Counted from the first letter of the stretch, positions 8,714-18,538 are shown. The stretch: 64,000 nt of DNA from Thiohalomonas sp041685045 (GCA_041685045.1 JAWLGP010000014.1:57240-121239), one strand, 5' to 3'. Translations and numbers: made by a program. The notes: generated from the sequence alone by a model not told the origin.

Positions 8714-10216
8714 ATGACCCTAATCAAACTCAAAGACCTCGAAGCACACCTTTGGCACGCCGCGCATATCATCACCGGCCCAATAGATGCTTCGGACTAC
8801 AAAACCTATATCTTCCCGATCCTCTTCTTCAAGCGCATCTGCGATGTCTACGACGAAGAGTACGCCTCGGCGATGGAGCAGGTCGGAGACGAGGAATTGG
8901 CCAATGGTAGTATGTTTCACCGCATACAGATCCCGGCAGACTGTCACTGGAGCCATGTTTTTAGCCAGTCCAAGGATATCGGTCAGGCACTGACCAACGC
9001 CTTCAGGTGTATAGAGCAGGCCAACCCGCATCTTTATGGGATTTTCGGTGACGCCTCCTGGACCAATAAAGAGCGCCTGCCCGATGAGCTACTTGCCACG
9101 CTCCTCGACCACTTCAATAAGGTGAATCTTGGGGTTGCCAGCGTCCGCGACGACGACATGGGGCGTGCTTACGAATACCTCATCAAGCGCTTTGCCGATA
9201 AAGCCAACAAAAAGGCAGGTGAGTTCTATACCCCCCGGACTATCGTTCGCCTCATGGTCAACATCCTTGACCCGAAGGCGGGGGAGAGCGTCTACGATCC
9301 CGCCTGCGGTACGGGCGGCATGCTCTTGGAAACCATCCATCACGTAAAAGAGAACGGTGGTGACCCGCGCCTCCTTACTATCAAGGGGCAGGAGAAGAAC
9401 CTCACCACGGAGGCCATCGCCCGCATGAACCTCTTCCTCCACGGTCAGGAGGATTTTGACATCGTTCGCGGTGACACCCTGCGTCAGCCTAAGTTTATCG
9501 AGAACGACAAACTCCAAAGGTTCGACTGCGTGATCGCCAATCCCCCTTTCAGTCTCAAAGAATGGGGCTCCGACCAGTGGAGCAGCGACGTGTATGGCCG
9601 CAACCAGTACGGCCAGCCGCCCAAGACCAACGGGGATTTCGCCTGGGTGCAGCACATGTTCGCCTCGCTCAATGAGACCGGACGGATGGCCGTCGTTCTG
9701 CCCCATGGCGTGTTGTTCCGTGGAGGGGCAGAGGCCAGAATCCGCACGAAACTGCTAAAAGACGACCGCATCGAGGCCGTCATCGGCGTCGCCCCCAACC
9801 TTTTCTACGGTACCGGCATTCCGGCCTGCATATTGGTGTTGCGCAAGAAGCGTCCAGCAGGCCACGGAAAGCATGTGCTCATCATCAATGCCGAAGAAAT
9901 TTTCACCAAGGGACGCGCCCAGAACACCCTGACAGAGCCCCAGGCCGACGAGATCTACGGAATCTACCGAGCTCAGGAGAAAAAAGGTCCCGCAAAAGCT
10001 AAAGAGGTCGAAGGAGTAGCCCGTTGGGTAACCCTCGATGAAATCAAGGAGAACGACTTTAACCTCAATATTGCCCGCTATGTGCAAAAGCCCCTGGAGG
10101 AGGAGACTGTCACCGTCGAAGAGGCCCTGTCGGACTTCAAACAAAAGCTCGCTGCCCTTGAGCAGGCCGAAAAGGAGCTGGAAGAGCTGCTGATTAAAGA
10201 GGGTTTCGAAGTATGA
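8714..10216 (+). CDS. hsdM: Type I restriction enzyme M subunit, first copy
   Basis: A 500-residue N6-adenine methyltransferase. It has the HsdM N-terminal helical domain (LEAHLWHAAHIITGPIDA), the SAM-binding motif DPACGTGGML at residues 195-204 and the catalytic motif NPPF at about 276. It modifies host DNA when bound to HsdS and forms the restriction complex with HsdR. Its last codons overlap the start of a second, clearly different hsdM by four bases (ATGA). Both copies have intact motifs, so neither looks like a remnant. Confidence 0.92.
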   Translation: MTLIKLKDLEAHLWHAAHIITGPIDASDYKTYIFPILFFKRICDVYDEEYASAMEQVGDEELANGSMFHRIQIPADCHWSHVFSQSKDIGQALTNAFRCIEQANPHLYGIFGDASWTNKERLPDELLATLLDHFNKVNLGVASVRDDDMGRAYEYLIKRFADKANKKAGEFYTPRTIVRLMVNILDPKAGESVYDPACGTGGMLLETIHHVKENGGDPRLLTIKGQEKNLTTEAIARMNLFLHGQEDFDIVRGDTLRQPKFIENDKLQRFDCVIANPPFSLKEWGSDQWSSDVYGRNQYGQPPKTNGDFAWVQHMFASLNETGRMAVVLPHGVLFRGGAEARIRTKLLKDDRIEAVIGVAPNLFYGTGIPACILVLRKKRPAGHGKHVLIINAEEIFTKGRAQNTLTEPQADEIYGIYRAQEKKGPAKAKEVEGVARWVTLDEIKENDFNLNIARYVQKPLEEETVTVEEALSDFKQKLAALEQAEKELEELLIKEGFEV

Positions 10217-11691
10217 GCATCCTCAACAAGAAAAAACTCGAAGACCTCCTATGGGGTGCAGCGGAACACCTGCGCGGCCAGATAGACGCTTCGGACTACA
10301 AGCAGTACATCTTTCCGCTGCTCTTCTACAAACGCCTGTCTGACGTCTACCTGGAGGAGTATACCGAAGCACTGGAAGTGAATAAGGGCGACGAAGAATA
10401 CGCCGCCATGCCCATGTTCCACCGCTTCGATATACCGCAAGAGGCGCGCTGGGAAGTGGTGCGCAATACCACCACCAATGTCGGTGAGGCGATTCAAAAC
10501 GCACTGCGTTTGATTGAGGCAAAGAACGAGCGCTTGCACGGGGTCTTTGGCGATGCCCAGTGGACCAACAAAGACCGCCTTCCTGATCACCTATTGGCCG
10601 ACCTCATCGGCCATTTCAGCAAGATCCCGCTGGGGATTAAGTCGGTAGACCAGGACGATCTGGGGGAGGCCTACGAATACCTGATCAAAAAGTTCGCTGA
10701 CGACTCCGGCCACACCGCTGCCGAATTCTACACCAACCGCACAGTAGTTCATCTGATGACCCGTATCATGGGACTGCAACCGGGTGAAACCGCCTACGAC
10801 CCCACCTGTGGTACCGGAGGAATGCTACTCAACGCGGTGTTGGACCTCCGCGAGCACGGCGAAGAGTGGCGCAGCGTCAAACTCTACGGCCAGGAGGTTA
10901 ACCTGCTCACCTCCGCCATCGCCCGTATGAACATGTTCCTGCATGACATCGAAGAGTTCGACGTGATGCGTGGCGATACCCTGTCAGAGCCAAAGTTTAT
11001 TGAGAAGGACCAGCTCAAGCAGTTCGACGTCATTTTCGCCAACCCACCGTACTCCATCAAAAAGTGGAACCGCGATAAATTTGCTGCCGACCCCTATGGC
11101 CGCCATATGTATGGCGTTCCGCCCCAGGGGTGTGCCGACTACGCCTTCTACACCCACATCATCAAGAGCATGAATCCCAAGACGGGCAGGGCGGCGATGC
11201 TTTGGCCGCATGGGGTGCTGTTCAGGGACTCAGAGCAGGCTATACGCAAACAGGTTATCGAGTCGGACATCATCGAGGCAGTGATTGGGCTGGGGCCGAA
11301 TCTCTTCTACAACTCGCCGATGGAATCCTGCGTGGTGGTGCTGCGTAATAAGAAGCCCAAGGCACGCAAGAACAAGATCCTCTTCATCAACGGGGTAGAG
11401 AAGGTCACCAGAGAGCGGGCCCATAGCCGCCTCTCGGATGACAACCTGGAGGTGCTCACTCAGGCTTACTTCGAGCCGGAGAAGCAACCCGGCATCACCG
11501 CCCTAGTGGATATCGAAGAGATTCGCGCCAATCAGCACAACCTCTCCATCCCCCTCTATGTGCAGGATACCAATGGCCATGAGGCGCATGATATCGAGCG
11601 TGCTATTGAAGAGTGGAAGGTGAGTCGGGTGAAGTTGAAGAAACAGACCAGTGAGCTGTTTAAGAGTTTAGCGGAGCTGGGTTATGAATAG
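10213..11691 (+). CDS. hsdM: Type I restriction enzyme M subunit, second copy
   Basis: A 492-residue N6-adenine methyltransferase with DPTCGTGGMLL from residue 196 and NPPY at about 277. It shares the N-terminal pattern (DASDYKQYIFPLLFYKRLSDVY) with the preceding HsdM but differs through most of its length, so it is a diverged paralogue and not a recent duplication. It overlaps hsdM copy one by four bases and hsdS by eight. Usual type I systems carry one hsdM that acts as a dimer on one HsdS; this arrangement would allow an M1-M2-S complex. Confidence 0.92.
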   Translation: MSILNKKKLEDLLWGAAEHLRGQIDASDYKQYIFPLLFYKRLSDVYLEEYTEALEVNKGDEEYAAMPMFHRFDIPQEARWEVVRNTTTNVGEAIQNALRLIEAKNERLHGVFGDAQWTNKDRLPDHLLADLIGHFSKIPLGIKSVDQDDLGEAYEYLIKKFADDSGHTAAEFYTNRTVVHLMTRIMGLQPGETAYDPTCGTGGMLLNAVLDLREHGEEWRSVKLYGQEVNLLTSAIARMNMFLHDIEEFDVMRGDTLSEPKFIEKDQLKQFDVIFANPPYSIKKWNRDKFAADPYGRHMYGVPPQGCADYAFYTHIIKSMNPKTGRAAMLWPHGVLFRDSEQAIRKQVIESDIIEAVIGLGPNLFYNSPMESCVVVLRNKKPKARKNKILFINGVEKVTRERAHSRLSDDNLEVLTQAYFEPEKQPGITALVDIEEIRANQHNLSIPLYVQDTNGHEAHDIERAIEEWKVSRVKLKKQTSELFKSLAELGYE

Positions 11692-12916
11692 TGCCGTGAT
11701 GAAAGAGAAAGCAGAAAAGCGGTTGCCTGAAGGTTGGCAGGTGGTGAAGTTTGGCGAAATCGCCAAACATATCTCCAAGCGAGTCGAGCCGACTGAAACT
11801 GATTTAGATATCTATGTTGGATTGGAACACCTCGACCCAGACAGCCTGAGAATTAAACGTCATGGAGTTCCCAGTGACGTAGCGGGGCAGAAGCTGCTTG
11901 TAAAGAAGGGACAGATTATCTTTGGCAAACGCCGTGTCTATCAGCGCAAACTAGCTGTGGCTGATTGGGAGTGCATATGCTCCGCCCATGCGATGGTATT
12001 AGAAGAAATAGCGGGCATGATTGTGCCAGGTTTTCTCCCATACTTTATGCAGTCTGATTTGTTTATGAGCAGAGCATTAAGTGTTTCTTCAGGCTCGCTT
12101 TCTCCAACTATTAAGTGGAAGGATCTCTCTCATCAAGAGTTTTTTATCCCACCTATTGCTGAGCAGCAACGACTGCTTCCAGTTTTGCGGTCCATTGATT
12201 TACAAGTAGAACAGCTTCTTCAGGCTTTTGGTGCAGCCAGGAAAGCTATGCGTGTTTTAAGTTTGAAGGTTTTTGCAAACTATTTTGATGTAGCCGAAAA
12301 GAAACGTGAGCGTTTGCCTAGTGGCTGGAATGTGCGTTGTGTTTCTGATTTGCTTGTAACTTCGCCTCAGAGTGGATTGTCCCCAAAGGAACTGTATAAG
12401 GATAGTGGGTTTTATGTTCTTAATTTGAACTGCTTAAGTAGTGATGGATTTGTATCTAATGATTATAAAAATATTGATGAGTCTAGTTTTTCGAAAAAAG
12501 CACTTCTTCGTGATGGTGATTTGTTGATTTCACGGTCTAATGCCCCAGAGTTGGTTGGATTTGTTGGTCTGTATCGAGATGATATGTCTCGGAATGCGAT
12601 ATTTCCAGATACCATGTGGAGGCTTAATGTTGATGAGAGCATTGTCAGCAAGGAGTATTTACATAATTATCTTCTCTCTCCATATGCGAGAAGCGAAATA
12701 AAACGAATTGCGGCAGGTACAAGTGGAAGCATGAAGAAGATTAATAAGACAAGTTTCGGCGCGATGAAAATACCAGTTCCACCATTGCCTGAGCAAGCTT
12801 TGATTAATTCTAATATTGACGGGTTTCGTTCTTCTTTGAAACAATTTCAGCAAAACATCGACAATATTCGGAATTTGAAAATGGGCTTGCTTCATCAGCT
12901 TCTGAGTTATAAATAA
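11684..12916 (+). CDS. hsdS: Type I restriction enzyme specificity subunit
   Basis: A 410-residue HsdS with two target-recognition domains. The first begins LPEGWQVVKFGEIAKH and ends in the conserved helix around PPIAEQQRLLPVLRSID; the second begins LPSGWNVRCVSDLLV and ends VPPLPEQALINSNIDGF. The protein selects the bipartite DNA target. The second half is markedly AT-richer than its neighbours, which fits exchange of recognition domains by transfer. Start at ATG 11684 overlaps hsdM; an ATG at 11699 is an alternative. Confidence 0.92.
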   Translation: MNSAVMKEKAEKRLPEGWQVVKFGEIAKHISKRVEPTETDLDIYVGLEHLDPDSLRIKRHGVPSDVAGQKLLVKKGQIIFGKRRVYQRKLAVADWECICSAHAMVLEEIAGMIVPGFLPYFMQSDLFMSRALSVSSGSLSPTIKWKDLSHQEFFIPPIAEQQRLLPVLRSIDLQVEQLLQAFGAARKAMRVLSLKVFANYFDVAEKKRERLPSGWNVRCVSDLLVTSPQSGLSPKELYKDSGFYVLNLNCLSSDGFVSNDYKNIDESSFSKKALLRDGDLLISRSNAPELVGFVGLYRDDMSRNAIFPDTMWRLNVDESIVSKEYLHNYLLSPYARSEIKRIAAGTSGSMKKINKTSFGAMKIPVPPLPEQALINSNIDGFRSSLKQFQQNIDNIRNLKMGLLHQLLSYK

Positions 12917-12925
12917 GGATTTTTG

Positions 12926-15900
12926 ATGTTCACCGAAAAAACCGTAACTGAAAATGGAATTATCGACCGCCTGAAACAGCTCGGTGGGGTAGAGTGGAAC
13001 TACTGTCACGGTGAGTCACTCCCCAAGCAGGCGAACGATGTCTTTGTGGATGAGTGGCTGAAAGAGTCGCTCTGTAGGCTGAATCCGGCCATTGATGCCA
13101 ATCCCGATTATGCCGAACAGGTGATCCACAAGCTGCGTGGCGTGGTGTTGGAGTCGCGCCACACGGGTCTAGTGCAGGCCAACGACTACTTTAGTGCGTG
13201 GTTGCTGGCTGAAAAGTCGCTGCCCTATGGCGAGAACGGTGAGCACGTCACCATTAACCTCATCGACTTCGATAACATCGATAACAACGACTTTGTGGTG
13301 TCACAACAGGTGCACTTTATCGCCGCCAGTGAGGCGTTTTTCGATATCGTGCTCTACGTAAACGGCATCCCTTTAGTAGTTGGGGAGGTGAAATCAGCCA
13401 CCCGGCCATCAGTTACGTGGCAGGATGGTGCGGCCGACTTCATGGGTGGTAAGAAGCATTATTGGGAGAAGGTCGCGCCATTTTATGTGCCAAACCTGCT
13501 CTGCTTTGCCAGCGAGGGAAAGACCTTTTCATATGGGGCGATTAATGCCGGACCTAAAGACTGGGGGCCATGGCGTCATACCGAGCAGCGCGACGAGATA
13601 TTGCCCGGTCTCGCCTCGGTGCTCGATAGTGTGGAAAGACTCCTCAACCCACATACGCTGTTACAGCTACTCCACTCTTTCGCGCTCTTTTCCACCACGA
13701 AAACTGGCAAAAACACCCCACCCAAGCGCAACAAGTTATTGCCTCGGTATCCCCAGTTCGAAGCGGCCAGCCAAATTGTTGAGCGGGTGAAGGCGGGCTA
13801 TCCGCGCAAGGGCCTCATTTGGCACTTTCAGGGTTCGGGTAAGTCACTGCTCATGCTTTACGCGGCCAGGATGTTGCGGGCCGATAATGCGCTTAAGAAT
13901 CCGACGGTGTTAATTGTGGTGGACCGGCGGGATCTGGATAGCCAGATTAACGAGACCTTTGCTGGGGCGGATGTAAAGAACCTGACTAAGGTGGACTCCT
14001 GTAAGAAGCTGGGTGAACTGCTTGATCAGGACAGTCGCGGTATTTTGATTACCACCATCTTCAAGTTTAAAGAGGTGGAGATTGACGAGGCCAACGACCA
14101 AGGCCTCAATCCCCGCGACAATATCATCGTCCTGGTGGATGAGGCTCACCGTACGCAGGAGGGGTTACTGGGCGAGAAGATGCGCTGGGCTCTGCCCAAT
14201 GCCCACTTCTACGGTCTGACCGGTACGCCGATTTCCGGGCTGGAGCACAACACCTTCAAGCTCTTTGGTGCCGAAGAGGACGAAGGGCGCTATATGAGTC
14301 GTTACAGCTACAAGCAGTCCATACGAGACGGTGCCACCAAGCCGGTGAAGTTCGACCCGCGTCTGGCGGAACTCCACGTGGATAAAGACACCATTGACAA
14401 AGAATTCAAACGCTTGGCCGAGGAGAATAACCTGGATGAGGAGGAGAAAGCCGCGCTTTCCAAACGCGCCGGCAAGCTCGCTCTTCTTCTGAAGGCCCCC
14501 AAGCGTATGGCGGCAATAGCTAACGATATCACGGAACACTTCACCAGCCATGTCCAGCCCAAGAAGATGAAGGGCATGGTGGTAGTGTATGACCGTGAGG
14601 CCTGTGTTCAGATGTATTACCTCCTGCGTGCCCGGCTTGGCGCCGAAGCGATTGAGGTAGTGATGAACGTGGAACAGGCGCCGGTTGAGATCAGGGAAGG
14701 GAATAAGAAAGGTAAAAAGAATAAGGACTGGGTGAAGTGGAAAGAGGAGTTGGAGCTACCCATAGAGCAGGCCGATTTCGAACGCTGGCAGGCGCTGGAT
14801 GGGGACGAGCACAAGCAGAGGGACCTCATCGAATCGTACAAAGACCCCAGGCATCCACTCCAGTTGATCATCGTGACCGCCAAACTCCTTACTGGCTTCG
14901 ATGCTCCCATCTGCTACTGCATGTATCTCGACAAGCCACTGCGAGACCATACTCTGCTTCAGGCCATGTGCCGCACCAACCGCCTCTACGAGGCCGATGG
15001 CGTTCGCAAGGAGATGGGGCTGATTGTCGATTACCTCGGGGTCTTCGAGAATCTGCGTAGCGCCCTGGCCTATGACCCGGAGGAGATTGAAGGAGTCATC
15101 GAAGGAGTTGAGGCCTTCAAGGAACTGCTACCAAACCAGCTGAAGAAGTGTCTGGCATTCTTCCCCGGTGTAGACGGCACCCCCCAAGGCTTTGACGGCA
15201 TCATGGCAGCTCAGGAATGCCTACCGACCAATGAGAAACGAGACGAGTTCGCAGCGGCATTTGGGGTGCTAAATAAGCTGTGGACCGCGATCAATCCCGA
15301 TCCCTTCCTTGCACCTTATCGTAATGACTTCAAGTGGCTGGCGAACATCTACGAGTCGGTGCGCCCGGTGGGACAGACCGGTGCCCTCGTATGGGCCGCG
15401 CTCGGGCCCGATACGATCAAAATGATCCATGAAAACACCGACATCAACCGGATCCGGGACGATATCGACGAACTGGTGATGGACGAGCATGCCGTCTTCA
15501 CGCTGACGGAGAAGGAGCAAAAACAGCGAGCACGCAAGCTGGAAATTAACCTAATGGGGCGTCTGCGTGGAAACCCCGATCCCAGATTTGTCGCCCTCGG
15601 CGAGCGACTGGAAAAACTTAGACAGGATTATGAGGCAGGTGTCATAAAGGCAATCGACTGGCTTAAGGGCCTGCTCGATACCGCTAAGGATACGGTTCGT
15701 CTGGAGCGTGAAGTCGAACAAAAAGTCGTGACCGAAGAGGACAATATCCAGGCCCTCTCAAAACTATTCCTCGAAACGCGGCCTGATAGTACACCGAAAG
15801 TCATCTATGACATAGTGGAACAGATCGACAAGATCGTGAAGGCGACGCGCTTCGCCGGTTGGCAGCAAACAAAAAAAGGACCAAGAGAGATACAAAAGGC

Positions 15901-15988
15901 ACTGATCCTGACGCTTGCGCAGTTTGGCCTTGGTAAAGACCAGGTTCTATTCGAAAAAGCGTACGCCTATATCGAAGAGCATTATTAG
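12926..15988 (+). CDS. hsdR: Type I restriction enzyme R subunit
   Basis: A 1020-residue motor/nuclease subunit. Near residue 154 the nuclease motif reads IPLVVGEVKSA (ExK). The translocase has Walker A FQGSGKSLL near residue 302, the DEAH box VDEAHRT near 405 and TGTPISG, followed by the helicase C domain (LLTGFDAPICYCMYLDKPL) and a helical C-terminus. It translocates DNA and cleaves unmodified targets. ATG at 12926 has AAGGA at good spacing and lies ten bases after hsdS. No break is seen, so the system looks functional. Confidence 0.93.
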   Translation: MFTEKTVTENGIIDRLKQLGGVEWNYCHGESLPKQANDVFVDEWLKESLCRLNPAIDANPDYAEQVIHKLRGVVLESRHTGLVQANDYFSAWLLAEKSLPYGENGEHVTINLIDFDNIDNNDFVVSQQVHFIAASEAFFDIVLYVNGIPLVVGEVKSATRPSVTWQDGAADFMGGKKHYWEKVAPFYVPNLLCFASEGKTFSYGAINAGPKDWGPWRHTEQRDEILPGLASVLDSVERLLNPHTLLQLLHSFALFSTTKTGKNTPPKRNKLLPRYPQFEAASQIVERVKAGYPRKGLIWHFQGSGKSLLMLYAARMLRADNALKNPTVLIVVDRRDLDSQINETFAGADVKNLTKVDSCKKLGELLDQDSRGILITTIFKFKEVEIDEANDQGLNPRDNIIVLVDEAHRTQEGLLGEKMRWALPNAHFYGLTGTPISGLEHNTFKLFGAEEDEGRYMSRYSYKQSIRDGATKPVKFDPRLAELHVDKDTIDKEFKRLAEENNLDEEEKAALSKRAGKLALLLKAPKRMAAIANDITEHFTSHVQPKKMKGMVVVYDREACVQMYYLLRARLGAEAIEVVMNVEQAPVEIREGNKKGKKNKDWVKWKEELELPIEQADFERWQALDGDEHKQRDLIESYKDPRHPLQLIIVTAKLLTGFDAPICYCMYLDKPLRDHTLLQAMCRTNRLYEADGVRKEMGLIVDYLGVFENLRSALAYDPEEIEGVIEGVEAFKELLPNQLKKCLAFFPGVDGTPQGFDGIMAAQECLPTNEKRDEFAAAFGVLNKLWTAINPDPFLAPYRNDFKWLANIYESVRPVGQTGALVWAALGPDTIKMIHENTDINRIRDDIDELVMDEHAVFTLTEKEQKQRARKLEINLMGRLRGNPDPRFVALGERLEKLRQDYEAGVIKAIDWLKGLLDTAKDTVRLEREVEQKVVTEEDNIQALSKLFLETRPDSTPKVIYDIVEQIDKIVKATRFAGWQQTKKGPREIQKALILTLAQFGLGKDQVLFEKAYAYIEEHY

Positions 15989-16194
15989 TTCCTTTTCGTC
16001 GAAGGAATTCTTGAAGCGTGTGACTCGCCGGTTGGTAACTGCACGGGAAGACCCTAGGTCAAGGCCAACGCCTGTTCCTCTGGTTCGGTGCCCGGCACGG
16101 CTGCCCCCCGGGCTGATTCGAGGCGCTGATGTCTTCAATAGATACACGTTGGAGTTGCGGGACGTTAAGCAAGCACGTCGGAATAGGGGGTGGT

Positions 16195-16770
16195 ATGAGC
16201 GATTTTGGGGATGAACGCTTACGCAATCACTTTCAAAAGGCCCTAGTGTCGACTGGAATAACAGCCCCGATCGGAGCCGCACTCGTAACTGATTTTCTAT
16301 GCGTGACCCACGAGATTCTCTTCAAAAACACTGGGGATCAAGGTGTCCTTCTTGCCCAGGTCAAATTGGCGGTGGGGGCATCTGCCGCCAAACACCTCGC
16401 AAATGTAGTTAGCGCTAAGCACATTCAGGCCACGATGCCTGAACAGCAGTGTTCGCTCTCCGATTCGTTCGCTACATTGTGTATGGAACGAGGTGTACCG
16501 AGCGAGCAGGGGTGCAGGCTCGTAGACGCGTTTCTCAAGGCGCTTGATGAACAACGTTTTGGACGTGACGGCATTGAATCACCATTGTTTATGACTTATT
16601 GGTGCATTGGTGATGAAGCTGCTTACCACCTTGGAGGGCTTTACGCGGGAGATGATGCAGGCATGGGGAGTACCGAGCTGGAATACATGGACTATCGCCT
16701 CAAGCGATTCAGGACCTTAACTGACCGTTGGCGAATGGAAATGGCTTGGGACGATGAAGATCAAGGGTAG
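16195..16770 (+). CDS. Hypothetical protein
   Basis: A 191-residue soluble, mostly helical protein starting MSDFGDERLRNHF. The ATG at 16195 follows a strong GGGGG ribosome site, so the longer open frame from 16129 is not used. Two cysteine-containing patches (QQCSLSDSFATLC and SEQGCRLVD) are visible but no known motif. It lies downstream of hsdR on the same strand with a gap of about 200 bases. I do not recognise it. Confidence 0.55.
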   Translation: MSDFGDERLRNHFQKALVSTGITAPIGAALVTDFLCVTHEILFKNTGDQGVLLAQVKLAVGASAAKHLANVVSAKHIQATMPEQQCSLSDSFATLCMERGVPSEQGCRLVDAFLKALDEQRFGRDGIESPLFMTYWCIGDEAAYHLGGLYAGDDAGMGSTELEYMDYRLKRFRTLTDRWRMEMAWDDEDQG

Positions 16771-17068
16771 AAGAAGCAAAAGGAGCAATCCAAAATCCCC
16801 CGCTACATCGCATTGGCTCCAGCCTGCCGTTTCAATTCGTTTACTACAGGCATACACGCGAAGTAAAAGCCCATTCAGTTGAGCCAGAGGCATTCATATT
16901 GAAGCCGTAAATATTGGGTAGCCAAGCCGGTTTTCTGCAGCGAATAGGTTTGGTTACCCTAAAAGTACCCCCAAGAAACGCTGAGGGGGCGTTTACAGGT
17001 GGGGCCGCATATTTTTGCAGGTCAAAACCGGCAGCCGTTCATTTGTAGTTCGGCACGAGGAAGACACA
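16771..17068. other. Intergenic stretch without recognised features
   Basis: About 300 bases between two hypothetical genes. Stop codons interrupt all frames, and I see no strong hairpin followed by T residues and no repeat shared with other parts of the window. Confidence 0.5.
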
Positions 17069-17479
17069 ATGCGATGTGATGTGTGCAACAAAGCGTTAGC
17101 TCCGGGGGCTGGTGAAAGGATAACGCCCGACATATTCAACTACCTGCTCAACAACGGATTTGGCCTTGACGAGACCAACATCAAGATGCTAACCGATGCT
17201 GGCATGACCCGTTCTGCAGCCGAGTCGGCACTCAAGGAGCAATACAGGCAAAGTAAGTCGGACTGGCTGCTCTGCCCCAGTTGTGCCGCCAAAGCTATGG
17301 CCATCATCGCTGGGCAAACAGAATTATGGGTCACTTCCGATTACCTATCTGTCACTCGAACGGCCGAGGAAGTGGGGCTGGGTTTCGATATTGTCGGCGC
17401 TCCAGTCGCATTGAGTCGTTCGGTTTGGCATGAATGCGTTGAGTGGTCCGAGGAAGACACAGAGCGGCAGGCATATTAG
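17069..17479 (+). CDS. Hypothetical protein with two CxxC pairs
   Basis: A 136-residue protein with MRCDVCNKAL at its N-terminus and LLCPSCAAKAM at about residue 86. The two CxxC pairs probably hold one structural zinc ion. The ATG at 17069 follows GAGGAAG at good distance; the in-frame start at 17015 lacks one. Between the knuckles lies a helical region (TNIKMLTDAGMTRSAAESA) that resembles a ubiquitin-associated-like fold. No function can be assigned. Confidence 0.55.
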   Translation: MRCDVCNKALAPGAGERITPDIFNYLLNNGFGLDETNIKMLTDAGMTRSAAESALKEQYRQSKSDWLLCPSCAAKAMAIIAGQTELWVTSDYLSVTRTAEEVGLGFDIVGAPVALSRSVWHECVEWSEEDTERQAY

Positions 17480-17683
17480 GAGCAGGACGCCCGGCTTTGG
17501 GATGTCCTGTTCACTGGTGGTGGGACATTACAATTGAAGGTCAGCCAGTTTTTTAGGGATCAAATTCACCGGTATTCTGTGGAGTGTATTGTCCGGGACG
17601 GAACGAGTACCGATGCCGTTCAAGTACAGCTGTCAATCAGGCCATCGACTATTCGCAGGCAGCAGTGGCTTGTCATCGACAAA

Positions 17684-17740
17684 GCCGAACCAGCAGGTGC
17701 AGGCGACGCTTGACAGCGCGCCTGACCTGCGCCGTTAGGC
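17684..17740 (+). other. attC-like recombination site before a hypothetical gene
   Basis: The 57-base segment starts GCCGAAC and ends GTTAGGC, the latter fitting the integron core consensus GTTRRRY and nearly the reverse complement of the former. Between them GCAGGTGCAGGCG pairs with CGCCTGACCTGC, leaving one unpaired G on the first arm, as in folded attC sites with an extrahelical base. The next gene starts ten bases after the core, the usual cassette geometry. One mismatch in the left core and the lack of an integron integrase here keep this uncertain. Confidence 0.45.
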
Positions 17741-17749
17741 ATTAGAAGA

Positions 17750-18370
17750 ATGGATATCCCAGCGTACCTAGCAGAAATCGAGCACGCAGCACGCGAGGTG
17801 ATTACCCTCGTCTGGGCAGAGCACCGCCAAGTAGAAGACCTGAGCATTGTGGTCGGCCGTCTCACGCGTGAGATGGAATATGGGTACCGGCGCGCAGCTG
17901 CCTGGTCTGACTCTGAGGACCCCGACGATGTGATGTTGGGGGTGGGTATCCATTGGGGTACCTACTTTGGGGCGGACAAGCAGCGCCACGGGGCGCAAGG
18001 AGAGCTTGACGTCGCGGCTGATAGGCTAGCAGCGCGAGAGTTCTCAAGGTCATCCCTAGCGGGAACTCTGTTGCAGTACGCTAAGCAGGGTATCTCGATC
18101 GCTCACCGGGAGCTTGCCGCTTGCCCTGAAGGTCGATTGGTTGGCCGTCAGCCGCTCAAGCAGGTCATCTGGCAAGGTAGGAATCAGGCGTTGCATTGGG
18201 AAGACGGAAATCCCCACCCGCCAGTAAGGCGTTGCTTCGACACGCTGGCAGCGGACGGCGATCTAGTATTCACCGGCTACACCGCAAGGAACCTCGCCTT
18301 TGAGGTCATCAGGCTGCTTGGGTGGGAGAGCTATGAAGCCTTTGCTAGAGACTTGCAGTCCCTTGCTTGA
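17750..18370 (+). CDS. Hypothetical protein, possibly a lone integron cassette gene
   Basis: A 206-residue protein starting MDIPAYLAEIEHAAREV. The N-terminal half is helical and charged; the C-terminal part has a conserved-looking WQGRNQALHWEDG, a pattern seen in uncharacterised proteins with an HEPN-like helical layout, though I cannot confirm that family. It begins ten bases after an attC-like site and is followed by another attC-like hairpin, so it may be a cassette moved by an integron. No ribosome site is strong, which is common for cassette genes. Confidence 0.55.
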   Translation: MDIPAYLAEIEHAAREVITLVWAEHRQVEDLSIVVGRLTREMEYGYRRAAAWSDSEDPDDVMLGVGIHWGTYFGADKQRHGAQGELDVAADRLAAREFSRSSLAGTLLQYAKQGISIAHRELAACPEGRLVGRQPLKQVIWQGRNQALHWEDGNPHPPVRRCFDTLAADGDLVFTGYTARNLAFEVIRLLGWESYEAFARDLQSLA

Positions 18371-18428
18371 ACCCGACCGGCTTCTCCGCTGGCGCTCCGA
18401 AGCCTGCGGGTTAAGCTGGGCGTTGAAC
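18365..18428 (+). other. Second attC-like hairpin after the hypothetical gene
   Basis: Immediately after the stop codon, AACCCG plus CGGCTTC pair with GAAGCC plus CGGGTT with small bulges. The sequence then reads TTAAGCTGGGCGTTGAAC, whose last seven bases fit GTTRRRY and resemble attC right ends. The matching left core is not convincing, so this could be a degraded attC or an unrelated hairpin. Confidence 0.35.
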
Positions 18429-18478
18429 GTCTTCTTTCGCGGAGTCAGCAGACTCTGCAAGGGCGGGCCCCAAGGACT

Positions 18479-18538
18479 GCTTTGGGTCGGAAGCGGCCTA
18501 GCAGTGGAGGAACAGGCGGAAATCGGCCATTTGCGGTC
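18479..18538 (+). repeat. Dispersed 60-bp repeat, copy 1
   Basis: This stretch matches 30922-30981 (opposite strand) at about 52 of 60 positions by eye, including GGTCGGAAGCGGCC-like and CGGAAATCGGCCA blocks. Both copies lie 40-110 bases behind the 3' end of an accessory gene. A 13-base core also appears at about 2190. Confidence 0.6.
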
